Below the pieces are notes generated by a model. That model was not told where the DNA came from. It searched no databases and saw only the letters and a program-made list of their open reading frames with translations. Below are positions 7,501 through 14,996 of a stretch of DNA of 64,000 nucleotides, one piece after another. Origin of the DNA: Micavibrio sp. UBA6145 (lineage in GTDB: Bacteria > Pseudomonadota > Alphaproteobacteria > Micavibrionales > UBA1664); assembly GCA_002423205.1 (NCBI GenBank), contig DIUZ01000023.1, forward strand, positions 3,996 through 67,995, written 5' to 3'. Each line of letters begins with the position of its first letter. Position 1 is the first letter of the stretch. The position numbers were made by a program, and so were the translations under genes.

Positions 7501-9489
7501 ATGATTCACGCACCCGACTTCGCCAGCTACAAAGACTTTGATTACATCACCGCCATCAAGGACCGCATTGCCATTGCACGCGGACGGATCGGCGACCTTA
7601 AAAAATCCGGGAAATCGGATTTCTCGGTCATTGTTGACCTTGAGACCTGTGACGAGGAATTGTCGCAGGTGCTTGAAGTCTTCTACAGCCTGCTCGGCAC
7701 CGATACCAACGATACGATGCAGGCACTGGCGCAGGAAATCGGCCCGATCTCGTCTGAATTTTCATCCGAGGTGTCGCAGGACCAGGAATTATTCGCCCTG
7801 GTTGATACGCTGTGGAACAAGCGCGATACACTGAAGCTGGACAAGGCGCAGTACGCGACGCTGGAGAAACACTGGAAAGGCTTCGTGCGCAACGGCGCAT
7901 TGCTGGACGACGCCGGTAAAGCGAAGCTCAAGGATATCGACACCGAGATGTCGAAACTGGGCCCACAGTTTTCGGACAATATGCGCAAAAGCGCCAAGGC
8001 CTTTGAATTGCTGATCACAGCGAAAGCCGATCTCGCCGGCCTGCCGGAAAGCGCGACTACCGCCGCCAAGGAAGAAGCCGAAGCCAAGGGCCATAAGAAC
8101 GCGTGGCTGTTCACGCTTGATTACCCGTCTTACGTGCCGTTCATGACCTACGCGGATAATCGCGACCTGCGCGAGTCAATGTGGCGCGCGTTTGCGTCCC
8201 GCGGCTTTGGCGGCGATTTCGACAACCAGGAGCTGGTCAAAAAGATCACTGGCCTGCGTCATGCCCGCGCCAATCTGCTGGGCTATAAAACCCACGCCAA
8301 TTTCGTGCTGGAACGCCGCATGGCGGAAACGCCGGAACGCGTGCTCGCGTTTCTGGAACGTCAAAAAAGCGTGGCACAGCCGATCGCCAAGCGCGAGCTG
8401 GAAGAGCTTAAGGCATTCGCCGGGGTGCCGCTCAAGCCCTGGGATGTCGGGTATTACAGCGAGAAGCTGAAACAGAAAAAATACGCTTTTGATTCCGAGC
8501 AGCTGCGCCCATATTTTTCGGTCGACGACGTGCTCAAGGGGTGCTTTACCCACTGCGAAAAACTGTTCGGCCTGACATTCAAGCCCGCCAGCGGATATTC
8601 CACCTATCATCCCGAAGTGCAGACATTCGAAGTCGTCGACACGGCCACGGGCAATGCGCTGGGTCTTTTGTATGCTGACTTTTTCCCGCGTGATGGCAAG
8701 AATTCCGGCGCATGGCAGGGCACGTTCCGCGAGCGCCGTATCCAGCGCGACGGCAGCACCGGCCTGCCGCTGTCGGTGATCGTATGCAATTTCACGAAGC
8801 CGACCAAGGATAAGCCGTCATTGCTGTCGTTTGATGAGGTTGAGACGCTGTTCCACGAAATGGGCCACGCGCTGCATACCCTTCTGACGGTCATCGATTA
8901 CCCCAGCGTTTCAGGTACATCCGTGCACTGGGATTTCGTCGAACTGCCCAGCCAGATCATGGAAAACTGGCTGACGGAGAAAGAAACCCTCGACCTGTTC
9001 GCGCGTCATTACCAGACGGGTGAAACGATTCCGCAAAACCTTCTGGATGCGCTCACCAAGTCGCAAAACTTCATGTCGGGCTGGTTCGTGATGCGCCAAT
9101 TGCAGTTCTGCCTTCTGGATATGGCGTGGCACATGACCGACCCGGCCACGATTGGCGACGTGCTGACGTTTGAGCGCAGCGTGCTCGACCCCCTCGCCCT
9201 GCTGCCGTATGAAGCGGGTTGCGGGACCACGTCCTTCAGCCATGTATTCGCGGGCGGGTATTCGGCCGGGTATTACAGCTATCAATGGGCTGAAGTTCTG
9301 GACGCCGATGCGTTCGCGATGTTCAAGGAACAGGGCCTGTACAATGCCGGTGTTGGCCTGGCATTCCGCGACCATATCCTGTCGCGTGGCGGGTCTGAGC
9401 CGCCGCTGGAGCTGTTCCGCCGCTTCCGTGGCCGCGAACCGGACCCGGATGCGTCGCTGCGCCGCAAGGGTCTGCTGGACGCGGCTTGA
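7501..9489 (+). CDS. M3 family metallopeptidase (oligopeptidase A-like)
   Basis: M3 peptidases are cytoplasmic zinc oligopeptidases that trim short peptides, including degraded signal peptides. The 662-residue product is close to the usual length (about 680). The zinc site is TLFHEMGHALH (HEMGH) near residue 455, with the downstream glutamate expected in DFVELPSQIMENW. The long helical N-terminal half is typical. Family members include PrlC/OpdA and Dcp; the sequence fits the OpdA-like group, but I cannot separate the two with certainty. The last 60 bp of the gene recur 38 bp downstream as a silent-site-diverged remnant. Confidence 0.9.
   Translation: MIHAPDFASYKDFDYITAIKDRIAIARGRIGDLKKSGKSDFSVIVDLETCDEELSQVLEVFYSLLGTDTNDTMQALAQEIGPISSEFSSEVSQDQELFALVDTLWNKRDTLKLDKAQYATLEKHWKGFVRNGALLDDAGKAKLKDIDTEMSKLGPQFSDNMRKSAKAFELLITAKADLAGLPESATTAAKEEAEAKGHKNAWLFTLDYPSYVPFMTYADNRDLRESMWRAFASRGFGGDFDNQELVKKITGLRHARANLLGYKTHANFVLERRMAETPERVLAFLERQKSVAQPIAKRELEELKAFAGVPLKPWDVGYYSEKLKQKKYAFDSEQLRPYFSVDDVLKGCFTHCEKLFGLTFKPASGYSTYHPEVQTFEVVDTATGNALGLLYADFFPRDGKNSGAWQGTFRERRIQRDGSTGLPLSVIVCNFTKPTKDKPSLLSFDEVETLFHEMGHALHTLLTVIDYPSVSGTSVHWDFVELPSQIMENWLTEKETLDLFARHYQTGETIPQNLLDALTKSQNFMSGWFVMRQLQFCLLDMAWHMTDPATIGDVLTFERSVLDPLALLPYEAGCGTTSFSHVFAGGYSAGYYSYQWAEVLDADAFAMFKEQGLYNAGVGLAFRDHILSRGGSEPPLELFRRFRGREPDPDASLRRKGLLDAA
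9430..9489 (+). repeat. Copy 1 of a 60-bp direct repeat (3' end of the M3 peptidase gene)
   Basis: This 60-bp stretch is the last 19 sense codons and the stop (TGA) of the M3 peptidase. It is repeated at 9528-9587, with 38 bp between. The copies differ at six third-codon positions and in the stop codon only. Confidence 0.9.
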
Positions 9490-9527
9490 TGCGGCCACGG
9501 TCGTCGCATGACGGCAAAGCCGTCGGG

Positions 9528-9587
9528 GGCCGCGAACCGGACCCGGATGCGTCACTGCGTCGTAAAGGCCTGCTGGACGCTGCTTAG
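9528..9587 (+). pseudogene. Remnant 3' end of a second M3 peptidase gene copy
   Basis: This segment encodes the same 19 residues, GREPDPDASLRRKGLLDAA, as the end of the intact peptidase. Six codons use a different third base (TCA for TCG, CGT for CGC twice, AAA for AAG, GGC for GGT, GCT for GCG), and the stop is TAG instead of TGA. No start codon or upstream homology remains in the 38 bp between the copies. The all-synonymous pattern means the two sequences diverged while both were under protein-level selection, so this is not a fresh slippage duplication. The TAG overlaps the stop of the convergent ctlX-like gene. Confidence 0.75.
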
Positions 9588-10474
9588 AACAATTCCTGCA
9601 ACATGCAGCGCGCTGATCCGCCGCCATAGGTTTCTATGGTCGGAATTTTGGCGGTGATGATTTTTGTGTAGTGTTTTTGCAGGGCGGCCATTTGCACGGC
9701 ATTCAGGGTGTCATAGGCCTGCTGTGATACGGCGAACATAAACGCATCGTCCGCACCACGCACTTCCAGCGCGTTGCCGCAGAATGATTTCAGCTGGTCA
9801 TTGTTGAATTCCACGACTTCTCGGTGTTTTTTGAGCGATGCCAGCACGCGTTCGCGGTCGTTTTCGTCAATGGCACCGGGGCAGATACCGGCAATGTCCG
9901 TCCCGATCCATATCACCAGATCGGTGTGATAGACCGGTTTGCCGCGATGGTCCTGTGTATTGAAAACAACAAGTTCATAGCCCAGTTTTTCGCACCAGTC
10001 GCGTGCCAGCCCCTCATCCGTGCGGGCGGACAGGCCGCAATAGGCGATGTTGTTCACGCGGTCGAGTACAAGAGACCCGGTGGATTCCAGCGCGCGGCCC
10101 CCATTTTCATGCACGGTCATGTCGGCCTTCATACCATAGCGATCCGTCAGCACCTGGATCAGGGCGGGCAGTCGTTCGGCGCGGCGGTTGGGCGTGAGCA
10201 TGGGGTAGATGACAAGACCGTCATCATGCGTGGAAAACCAGTTGGGAAACAGGGCATCAGGCGATGTGCGGGGGCCCTGCACGGTTGTGACGAAAACGCC
10301 CGCCTCTACCAAAGCATCACGAAAGCCGCGGAATTCACTCAGGTATTTTGCGGCGACAATCTCAGCGGGTTCATGAACATCAATCTGGTAATCATTGGTT
10401 TCCGCAGTTTCCGGGTTGTACCCGGCGTCAACGGGTTCGATCATCAGGATGTGGCGGGTGGATTGCCTTGTCAT
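9584..10474 (-). CDS. ctlX: CtlX-type citrulline/arginine deiminase-fold hydrolase
   Basis: This 296-residue protein belongs to the guanidino-modifying (amidinotransferase/arginine deiminase/DDAH) fold and most resembles the CtlX group linked to citrulline use. PNWFSTHDDGLVIYPM near residue 78 and LTPNRRAERLP follow the family pattern. The catalytic histidine should be in VYHTDLVI near residue 182, and the nucleophile is C290 in GGGSARCM at the C-terminus. The start overlaps the stop of the upstream ubiB-like gene by 4 nt, so the two are probably co-transcribed. The true substrate (citrulline, arginine or a methylated arginine) cannot be told from sequence. Confidence 0.8.
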   Translation of the reverse strand: MTRQSTRHILMIEPVDAGYNPETAETNDYQIDVHEPAEIVAAKYLSEFRGFRDALVEAGVFVTTVQGPRTSPDALFPNWFSTHDDGLVIYPMLTPNRRAERLPALIQVLTDRYGMKADMTVHENGGRALESTGSLVLDRVNNIAYCGLSARTDEGLARDWCEKLGYELVVFNTQDHRGKPVYHTDLVIWIGTDIAGICPGAIDENDRERVLASLKKHREVVEFNNDQLKSFCGNALEVRGADDAFMFAVSQQAYDTLNAVQMAALQKHYTKIITAKIPTIETYGGGSARCMLQELF

Positions 10475-11922
10475 GATTTCTTTCGTTTTGTGGTCTTTTT
10501 ATTATACCCGGTTTCACCGGTTTTCGCATCTTCCAGCGACAGGCCATGGCGGGGCAGAATGTCGGCCTGGCGTTTTTTCATGGCGGCAAGGTCGAAGCCG
10601 TCAATCATCTCATTGAACAGTGTGTGCCAATTGACCCTGGCCTGCAGGTGAATGAATACGGACCCCAGCCCCAGCGCGGCGCGGTCCATGAACACGAATT
10701 CGCGCGGAATGATCAGGCCGCCGCCGCTTTGCGCGCCCAGTTCGCCCAGACGCTTGTGCACGGCCGCTGCCGTTTCGCGGCCATACATGCCGCCGCCTTC
10801 GGATCGTTTTTTGCTTTCGCCGATAACGCGTACCTTGTCATCCAGAACGGGGCCATAGAGAAAACGCGCCCATGTGTTGAGCACTTCGATGAGTTCCTTG
10901 GAGAGGTTTTTGAAGCCCCAGCTTTCATACGCATGCACGGCCTGCGCCGTATCGTTTTTCTGCAGGGCGCGGTAGAGGCCGATGACGCCGCCGACAAATT
11001 CGGGACGGAAAATGCGCACACATCCGAAATCCAGAAGGTTGAGACCGTTGTCGGAACGCACCGAGTAATTGCCCAGATGCGGGTCACCGTGAATGATACC
11101 GTAATAATAAAGCGGCACATACCAAGCACGAAACAGGTTCATCGCGATTTCGTTACGCTGTTCCTGCGGCGCGTCCTTGAATTCAAGGATCTTGCGGCCA
11201 TCGAGCCACGTTGATGTAAGCAGACGTCCAGTCGAGAGTTCTGGTACGATTTCGGGTACCGATATATTCTTTTCATCCCGCAGCATATCGCTGTAAATCG
11301 CGCCGTATTTGGCTTCGAGCGTGTAATCCAGTTCTTCACGCAGGCGCACGGCCAGTTCTTCGTGGATGTGGCTTGTATCAATGGCGCTGTCGGCGCGTTC
11401 ATACAGGCTGAAGATCAGTTTAAGCTGGTTTAAATCAGCCTCGATCGCGGAGGCCATGTCGGGATATTGCAATTTACACGCAACAACGCGGCCATCATGC
11501 AATGTGGCCTTGTGCACCTGGCCCAGCGATGCGGCGGCGGCGGCTTCGTGTCCGAAGTCCTTGAATTTTTTTTCCCAGCCATCGCCAAGTTCGTTTTTCA
11601 TGCGGCGGCGGACGAAGGGCCAGCCCATGGGCGGGGCATTGGATTGCAGTTCCTGCAACGCACGGGCGTATTCCGGTGGCAGGGCTTCAGGGATGGTGGA
11701 CAGGATTTGCGCAACCTTCATGATTGGGCCCTTCAGCGCCCCGAGGGCGGCCAGCAGGTCGCGTGCGTGCGTATCGCGGTCGATATTCAGGCCCAGAAAC
11801 TTCTCCCCCGCCAGGCGCGCGGCAAGCCCGGCCATGGTGGCGGAAACCTTGGTATAGCGGCCAATACGGCTGGTGAGACGGCTGTCATCCTTCATGTCAC
11901 ATAGATGGCCTGATTTGGCCAT
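10471..11922 (-). CDS. AarF/ABC1/UbiB (COQ8-type) kinase-like protein
   Basis: UbiB/COQ8 proteins are atypical kinase-like ATPases needed for ubiquinone synthesis. The 483-residue product has a KxGQ-like helix (LKGPIMKVAQILS, near residue 63), an Ala-rich nucleotide loop (AAAAASLGQVHKA) and VACKLQYP supplying the lysine. It also has EELDYTLEA, HGDPHLGNY as catalytic loop and LLDFGCVR as the metal-binding DFG. The layout is closer to the mitochondrial COQ8/ADCK3 group than to enterobacterial UbiB, which ends in two membrane helices not obvious here. Starts at 11922 and 11895 are both possible; the first has GGGG in position. It is divergent from COQ9 across 35 bp, an informative functional pairing. 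Confidence 0.85.
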   Translation of the reverse strand: MAKSGHLCDMKDDSRLTSRIGRYTKVSATMAGLAARLAGEKFLGLNIDRDTHARDLLAALGALKGPIMKVAQILSTIPEALPPEYARALQELQSNAPPMGWPFVRRRMKNELGDGWEKKFKDFGHEAAAAASLGQVHKATLHDGRVVACKLQYPDMASAIEADLNQLKLIFSLYERADSAIDTSHIHEELAVRLREELDYTLEAKYGAIYSDMLRDEKNISVPEIVPELSTGRLLTSTWLDGRKILEFKDAPQEQRNEIAMNLFRAWYVPLYYYGIIHGDPHLGNYSVRSDNGLNLLDFGCVRIFRPEFVGGVIGLYRALQKNDTAQAVHAYESWGFKNLSKELIEVLNTWARFLYGPVLDDKVRVIGESKKRSEGGGMYGRETAAAVHKRLGELGAQSGGGLIIPREFVFMDRAALGLGSVFIHLQARVNWHTLFNEMIDGFDLAAMKKRQADILPRHGLSLEDAKTGETGYNKKTTKRKKS

Positions 11923-11957
11923 TTTATCCAGCCCCTGTTTAGCCTATTATCAATCCC

Positions 11958-12545
11958 ATGAGCCAACAGACCCTGAAAGACCGGATCGCCCTGCGCGCCC
12001 TTGCCGATGCCCCGCATGAGGGTTGGGATAAAAATGCCCTGCGCCGTGCCGCCGAGGCCGAAGGCCAGAAGCCGCAGATGGCGGATGCCCTTTTTTCCAG
12101 CATGGACGGTGCCACGCGATATGTGAGCGATGTATTCGACCGCATGCTGGCCATGCAATTGCAAAGTGTTGATACCAGTGACATGAAAATACGCGACCGC
12201 ATCACCTATGCCGTGCGCACGCGCCTGGACATCATGGCACCGTACCGGGAGGCGCTTCGCGTCATCATGGCGCACTGGGCGCGGCCCCTGCGGTCGGTGC
12301 GTGCCGCAAGGGCGTTGTGGTCGTCCGCTGACCGCATCTGGACATGGGCGGGTGATACATCGGCCGATTACAACCGCTATACCAAGCGCGGGCTGCTGTC
12401 CGGCGTGATGGCGAGCACGATTTTATTCTGGCTGCAGGACCAATCCCCTGCGCATACGGCGACGCGCCAGTTCCTGGACCGCCGCATCAGCAATGTTTTG
12501 ACCGTGGGCAAAGTGCTTGGGTCCTTCAAAAAGAGAGCCGCATGA
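11958..12545 (+). CDS. COQ9 family ubiquinone biosynthesis protein
   Basis: COQ9 is a TetR-fold lipid-binding protein that presents quinone intermediates to the COQ7 hydroxylase. The 195-residue protein has the N-terminal helical region (HEGWDKNALRRAAEAEG), then IRDRITYAVRTRLDIMAPYREA. The hallmark C-terminal block is WTWAGDTSADYNRYTKRGLLSGV, seen from about residue 133, followed by STILFWLQD. It stands back-to-back with the COQ8-type kinase gene, with only 35 bp between the two starts, so a shared divergent promoter is likely. The stop overlaps the start of the IcmL-like gene by 4 nt. Confidence 0.92.
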   Translation: MSQQTLKDRIALRALADAPHEGWDKNALRRAAEAEGQKPQMADALFSSMDGATRYVSDVFDRMLAMQLQSVDTSDMKIRDRITYAVRTRLDIMAPYREALRVIMAHWARPLRSVRAARALWSSADRIWTWAGDTSADYNRYTKRGLLSGVMASTILFWLQDQSPAHTATRQFLDRRISNVLTVGKVLGSFKKRAA

Positions 12546-13114
12546 AAAAGATCCTGATCCTGTGTGCCATGATGGTTATGTCGGGCCCTGCCATTGCCGC
12601 GGATGATCTGAACAGCATCTACACGCCCTACACCGCCGATACCGAACGCATGATGGACAAGCCGCATCGCGGGATCAGCGAACTGGGCGCATGGCTTTCT
12701 GAAACGGTGGCCGGCACATTGCAATTCAGCCCCAACAAGGCCGCGCAGAAACTGCGCGACGTGCGCCCGTTATTCACGGATGCCGGTTTTAAATCGTATA
12801 CGGATTTTCTTGTGGCGCAGGGATACGGCGACGCGCTGCAAAAACAGACGCTGGAGATGACCAGCATCGTCAATTCCATCCCGATGCTGATCGGTCAGGG
12901 CGCAAGCGCCGGCCGTTATGCATGGGCCTATGAAATGCAGGTGGTCCTGACTGCCACGCAAAAGGGTATGGCCCCAGTCAACAAGGCCATCACCCTGCGT
13001 ATTCAGGTCGGCCGCAATATCAACGGCGCGGCCCCCATGGGCGTTTTAATTGAAAGCTGGCAGGTGTTTACAGAACCCACAAATGACAGTGGACAACCCC
13101 GTACCGCCCCTTGA
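12542..13114 (+). CDS. IcmL/DotI-like secreted protein
   Basis: This 190-residue protein has a signal peptide (MKKILILCAMMVMSGPAIAA, cleavage near residue 20). Its mature part resembles the periplasmic domain of DotI/IcmL, a core component of Dot/Icm type IVB secretion. The match includes LFTDAGFKSYTDFLVAQGYG, then VVNSIP-like and GRYAWAYEMQVVLTATQKG segments, and a final beta-rich TLRIQVGRN and GVLIESWQV. Unlike Legionella DotI it has no retained membrane anchor, and no other Dot/Icm gene is in the window. It is translationally coupled to COQ9 by a 4-nt overlap. Its job outside a secretion system is unknown. Confidence 0.65.
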   Translation: MKKILILCAMMVMSGPAIAADDLNSIYTPYTADTERMMDKPHRGISELGAWLSETVAGTLQFSPNKAAQKLRDVRPLFTDAGFKSYTDFLVAQGYGDALQKQTLEMTSIVNSIPMLIGQGASAGRYAWAYEMQVVLTATQKGMAPVNKAITLRIQVGRNINGAAPMGVLIESWQVFTEPTNDSGQPRTAP

Positions 13115-13174
13115 TGGCCGGACGCCCGTTTATGTAGGGTGTCCCTGTTCCAAAAAACCCAAGGAGTTCAGTTG

Positions 13175-13465
13175 ATGGCCAGCCCGTCCCGCGTTGAAAC
13201 TATTGCCAATGACACCAAAGAAGCATCCGACGTCGGCGGCGTAGCAGGCGTGCGCCTGAAACAGCTGGTTGAGCGCATCGAGCGCCTTGAAGAAGAAAAG
13301 GCCTCCATCGGCACGGACATCAAGGACGTGTACGGCGAAGCCAAAAGCACCGGTTTCGACGTTAAAACCATCCGCAAACTGATCCGCCTGCGCAAAATGG
13401 ACGAGCAGAAGCGCAATGAAGAAGACGAACTGCTGGACCTGTACCGCGCCGCCATCGGCCTGTAA
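13175..13465 (+). CDS. gapR: GapR family DNA-binding protein (DUF2312)
   Basis: GapR is an essential alphaproteobacterial nucleoid protein that in Caulobacter binds overtwisted AT-rich DNA and assists topoisomerases. The 96-residue product matches the DUF2312 core: LKQLVERIERLEEEKASIGTDIKDVY-type coiled coil split around residues 28-55, then AKSTGFDVKTIRKLIRLRK. The frame is open further upstream, but the ATG at 13175 follows AAGGAG (13161-13166) at an ideal distance, so I use it. A strong terminator follows the gene, which is therefore probably a single transcription unit. Confidence 0.93.
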   Translation: MASPSRVETIANDTKEASDVGGVAGVRLKQLVERIERLEEEKASIGTDIKDVYGEAKSTGFDVKTIRKLIRLRKMDEQKRNEEDELLDLYRAAIGL

Positions 13466-13488
13466 TTGCCTTTTAGGTCAAGCTATTG

Positions 13489-13517
13489 AAAAGACAGCCA
13501 CTTTTGGCTGTCTTTTT
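13489..13517 (+). terminator. Rho-independent terminator after gapR
   Basis: A 12-bp perfect stem pairs AAAAGACAGCCA (13489-13500) with TGGCTGTCTTTT around a CTTT loop and runs into a T-tract ending at 13517. It begins 24 bp after the gapR stop codon. Confidence 0.92.
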
Positions 13518-13594
13518 GCATGGCGGCAACAATCGTATAAAATTGTAGGGATCATTAAATCTTCATTATGCAACGTGCCTTATCATGCAAATAC

Positions 13595-14113
13595 ATGAGC
13601 AAGCACACCAACCACAAAGCCACCAAAGACGGCGTCAAGCCGCGGGCACAACAAAGCCTTCTGGACAGCCTTGGCGCTGTGTCCGTCGCCATCGCAGCGA
13701 TGCCGGAAGACAGCAGACCGACCGCCAAGTCGATTTCCGAACAATTCATGCGCACGGACGTGCTTTTGTCTGCGCTGTACAAGCAGATCCTGGATGCGCG
13801 TGCCAACCTGGCCGCCCTCGTCGCCAAATATGGTATGGGCGATGCGATGGTGGATACCCTGACATTCAACCTCAGCGCCCTGGAAGCCGCGTATGCGCAG
13901 CGCCTGTCGCTGCTGCGTAAGCGCCGCGAAGAACAGTCGCGCGGTGCCAAGACCATCGATCTGGCGGAAGAAGCCAAGGCCAAAGCATGGGCGCAACCGT
14001 ATCACGAGCCGCGTAAACGCAACTCCCTGTGGTTCCTGGCGGCGATCATGTATATCGACAGCGTGAACGCAAAAACGCCCAGCGCGTATACGCCGGGCGC
14101 GTCAGCCGCCTGA
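13595..14113 (+). CDS. Hypothetical helical protein
   Basis: I do not recognise this 172-residue protein. It starts at ATG 13595 (MSKHTNHKATKDG); a start at 13568 is also open. The sequence looks mostly helical and has a basic N-terminus. The central part (SISEQFMRTDVLLSALYKQ, then LDARANLAALVAKYGMGDAM) is amphipathic and followed by a charged helix (AQRLSLLRKRREEQS). A weakly hydrophobic stretch, SLWFLAAIMYI, lies near residue 145. There is no signal peptide. It is convergent with the Ala-rich orphan at 14130, leaving only 16 bp between stops. Confidence 0.5.
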   Translation: MSKHTNHKATKDGVKPRAQQSLLDSLGAVSVAIAAMPEDSRPTAKSISEQFMRTDVLLSALYKQILDARANLAALVAKYGMGDAMVDTLTFNLSALEAAYAQRLSLLRKRREEQSRGAKTIDLAEEAKAKAWAQPYHEPRKRNSLWFLAAIMYIDSVNAKTPSAYTPGASAA

Positions 14114-14129
14114 TAAAGTCTGAAATTCT

Positions 14130-14909
14130 TTAAAAGCTTGTGACCGCGGACTGGTAAGCCGCGTTCATGGCTTTTTCAGCGTTGTCGTCATTTGCCGCGA
14201 TGGCAGTTGCGAAAGTCGTACCGTTCATCTGCGCCGCATTCATGACCGCCATATCGAGGGCCGATACGGTTACATCATCATTCATGGCCACCAGACGAAT
14301 GGCACCGTTGTCGCGCACGGCGGCAAAGGCGTCGCGCGTGGCGTGGGCAATTGCGGTCCAGTCATTGATAATGTCTATCGCAACACCTTCAGGTGCAGGC
14401 ACGGCCGCGCTGATCATCATCAGCATGGCGGCTTCGGCCTTAACCGCGGCGGCGGAAATCTGGCGCACATCGTTCCAGCCAGCGGCGTTTTCAATGTGAA
14501 GGGCCACGATCTGCATCTGGCCCTTTTTCATGTTGGCGGCAATATCTTCGGCGGAAGATGCAATCACGTTGGTCGGCAGAATTTTGCCAAGCTGGACGCG
14601 CATGACATCAACCATCGATGCACCGGCGGCCGTCATCCAGCCATGCGCCTGAAAACCGCAGCATGAAATGCGGGCATTGTCCTCGATCATATCGGAACAG
14701 ATAGATGCGAAGACGTTTTGTGCCGGCGGCACGGCGCGCCAGGCGATCGCCATCGCGCCCATCTCTACGAAGGCATTTTCAATGGTGATGGCATCGATCC
14801 ATGACGCGGCGATACGACGGGCGGTGGATTCGCTGAGTTGCGCATTGTCTGTATGCGCATTGTCGTGAGCGACCAAATTTTTACGCGCAAGCGCGAGTGA
14901 TGACAGCAT
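14130..14909 (-). CDS. Hypothetical alanine-rich protein
   Basis: I do not recognise this 259-residue protein. It is very rich in alanine, methionine and asparagine and looks mainly helical. It has no signal peptide and no clear membrane segment. Examples are DIAANMKKGQMQIVALHIENAA near residue 125 and TTFATAIAANDDNAEKAMNAAY at the C-terminus. Two adjacent cysteines (ISCCGF) lie near residue 83. Long amphipathic Ala-rich helices recall granule-associated or phasin-like proteins, but no signature supports that. It lies 87 bp downstream of glpK on the same strand and might be read from the glp operon. Confidence 0.5.
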   Translation of the reverse strand: MLSSLALARKNLVAHDNAHTDNAQLSESTARRIAASWIDAITIENAFVEMGAMAIAWRAVPPAQNVFASICSDMIEDNARISCCGFQAHGWMTAAGASMVDVMRVQLGKILPTNVIASSAEDIAANMKKGQMQIVALHIENAAGWNDVRQISAAAVKAEAAMLMMISAAVPAPEGVAIDIINDWTAIAHATRDAFAAVRDNGAIRLVAMNDDVTVSALDMAVMNAAQMNGTTFATAIAANDDNAEKAMNAAYQSAVTSF

Positions 14910-14996
14910 GTTTTGTTTCCCCCGAAACTTTTTAGGTCATTCCTTACTTCGCCAACGCTAGCACGTGGTTCAGAAAATCCGCAAATTTTGAAATTA

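Noticed and set aside
12542..13114. Part of a type IVB secretion locus
   Set aside because: A single IcmL/DotI-like gene with a cleavable signal and no other Dot/Icm neighbour does not make a secretion system.
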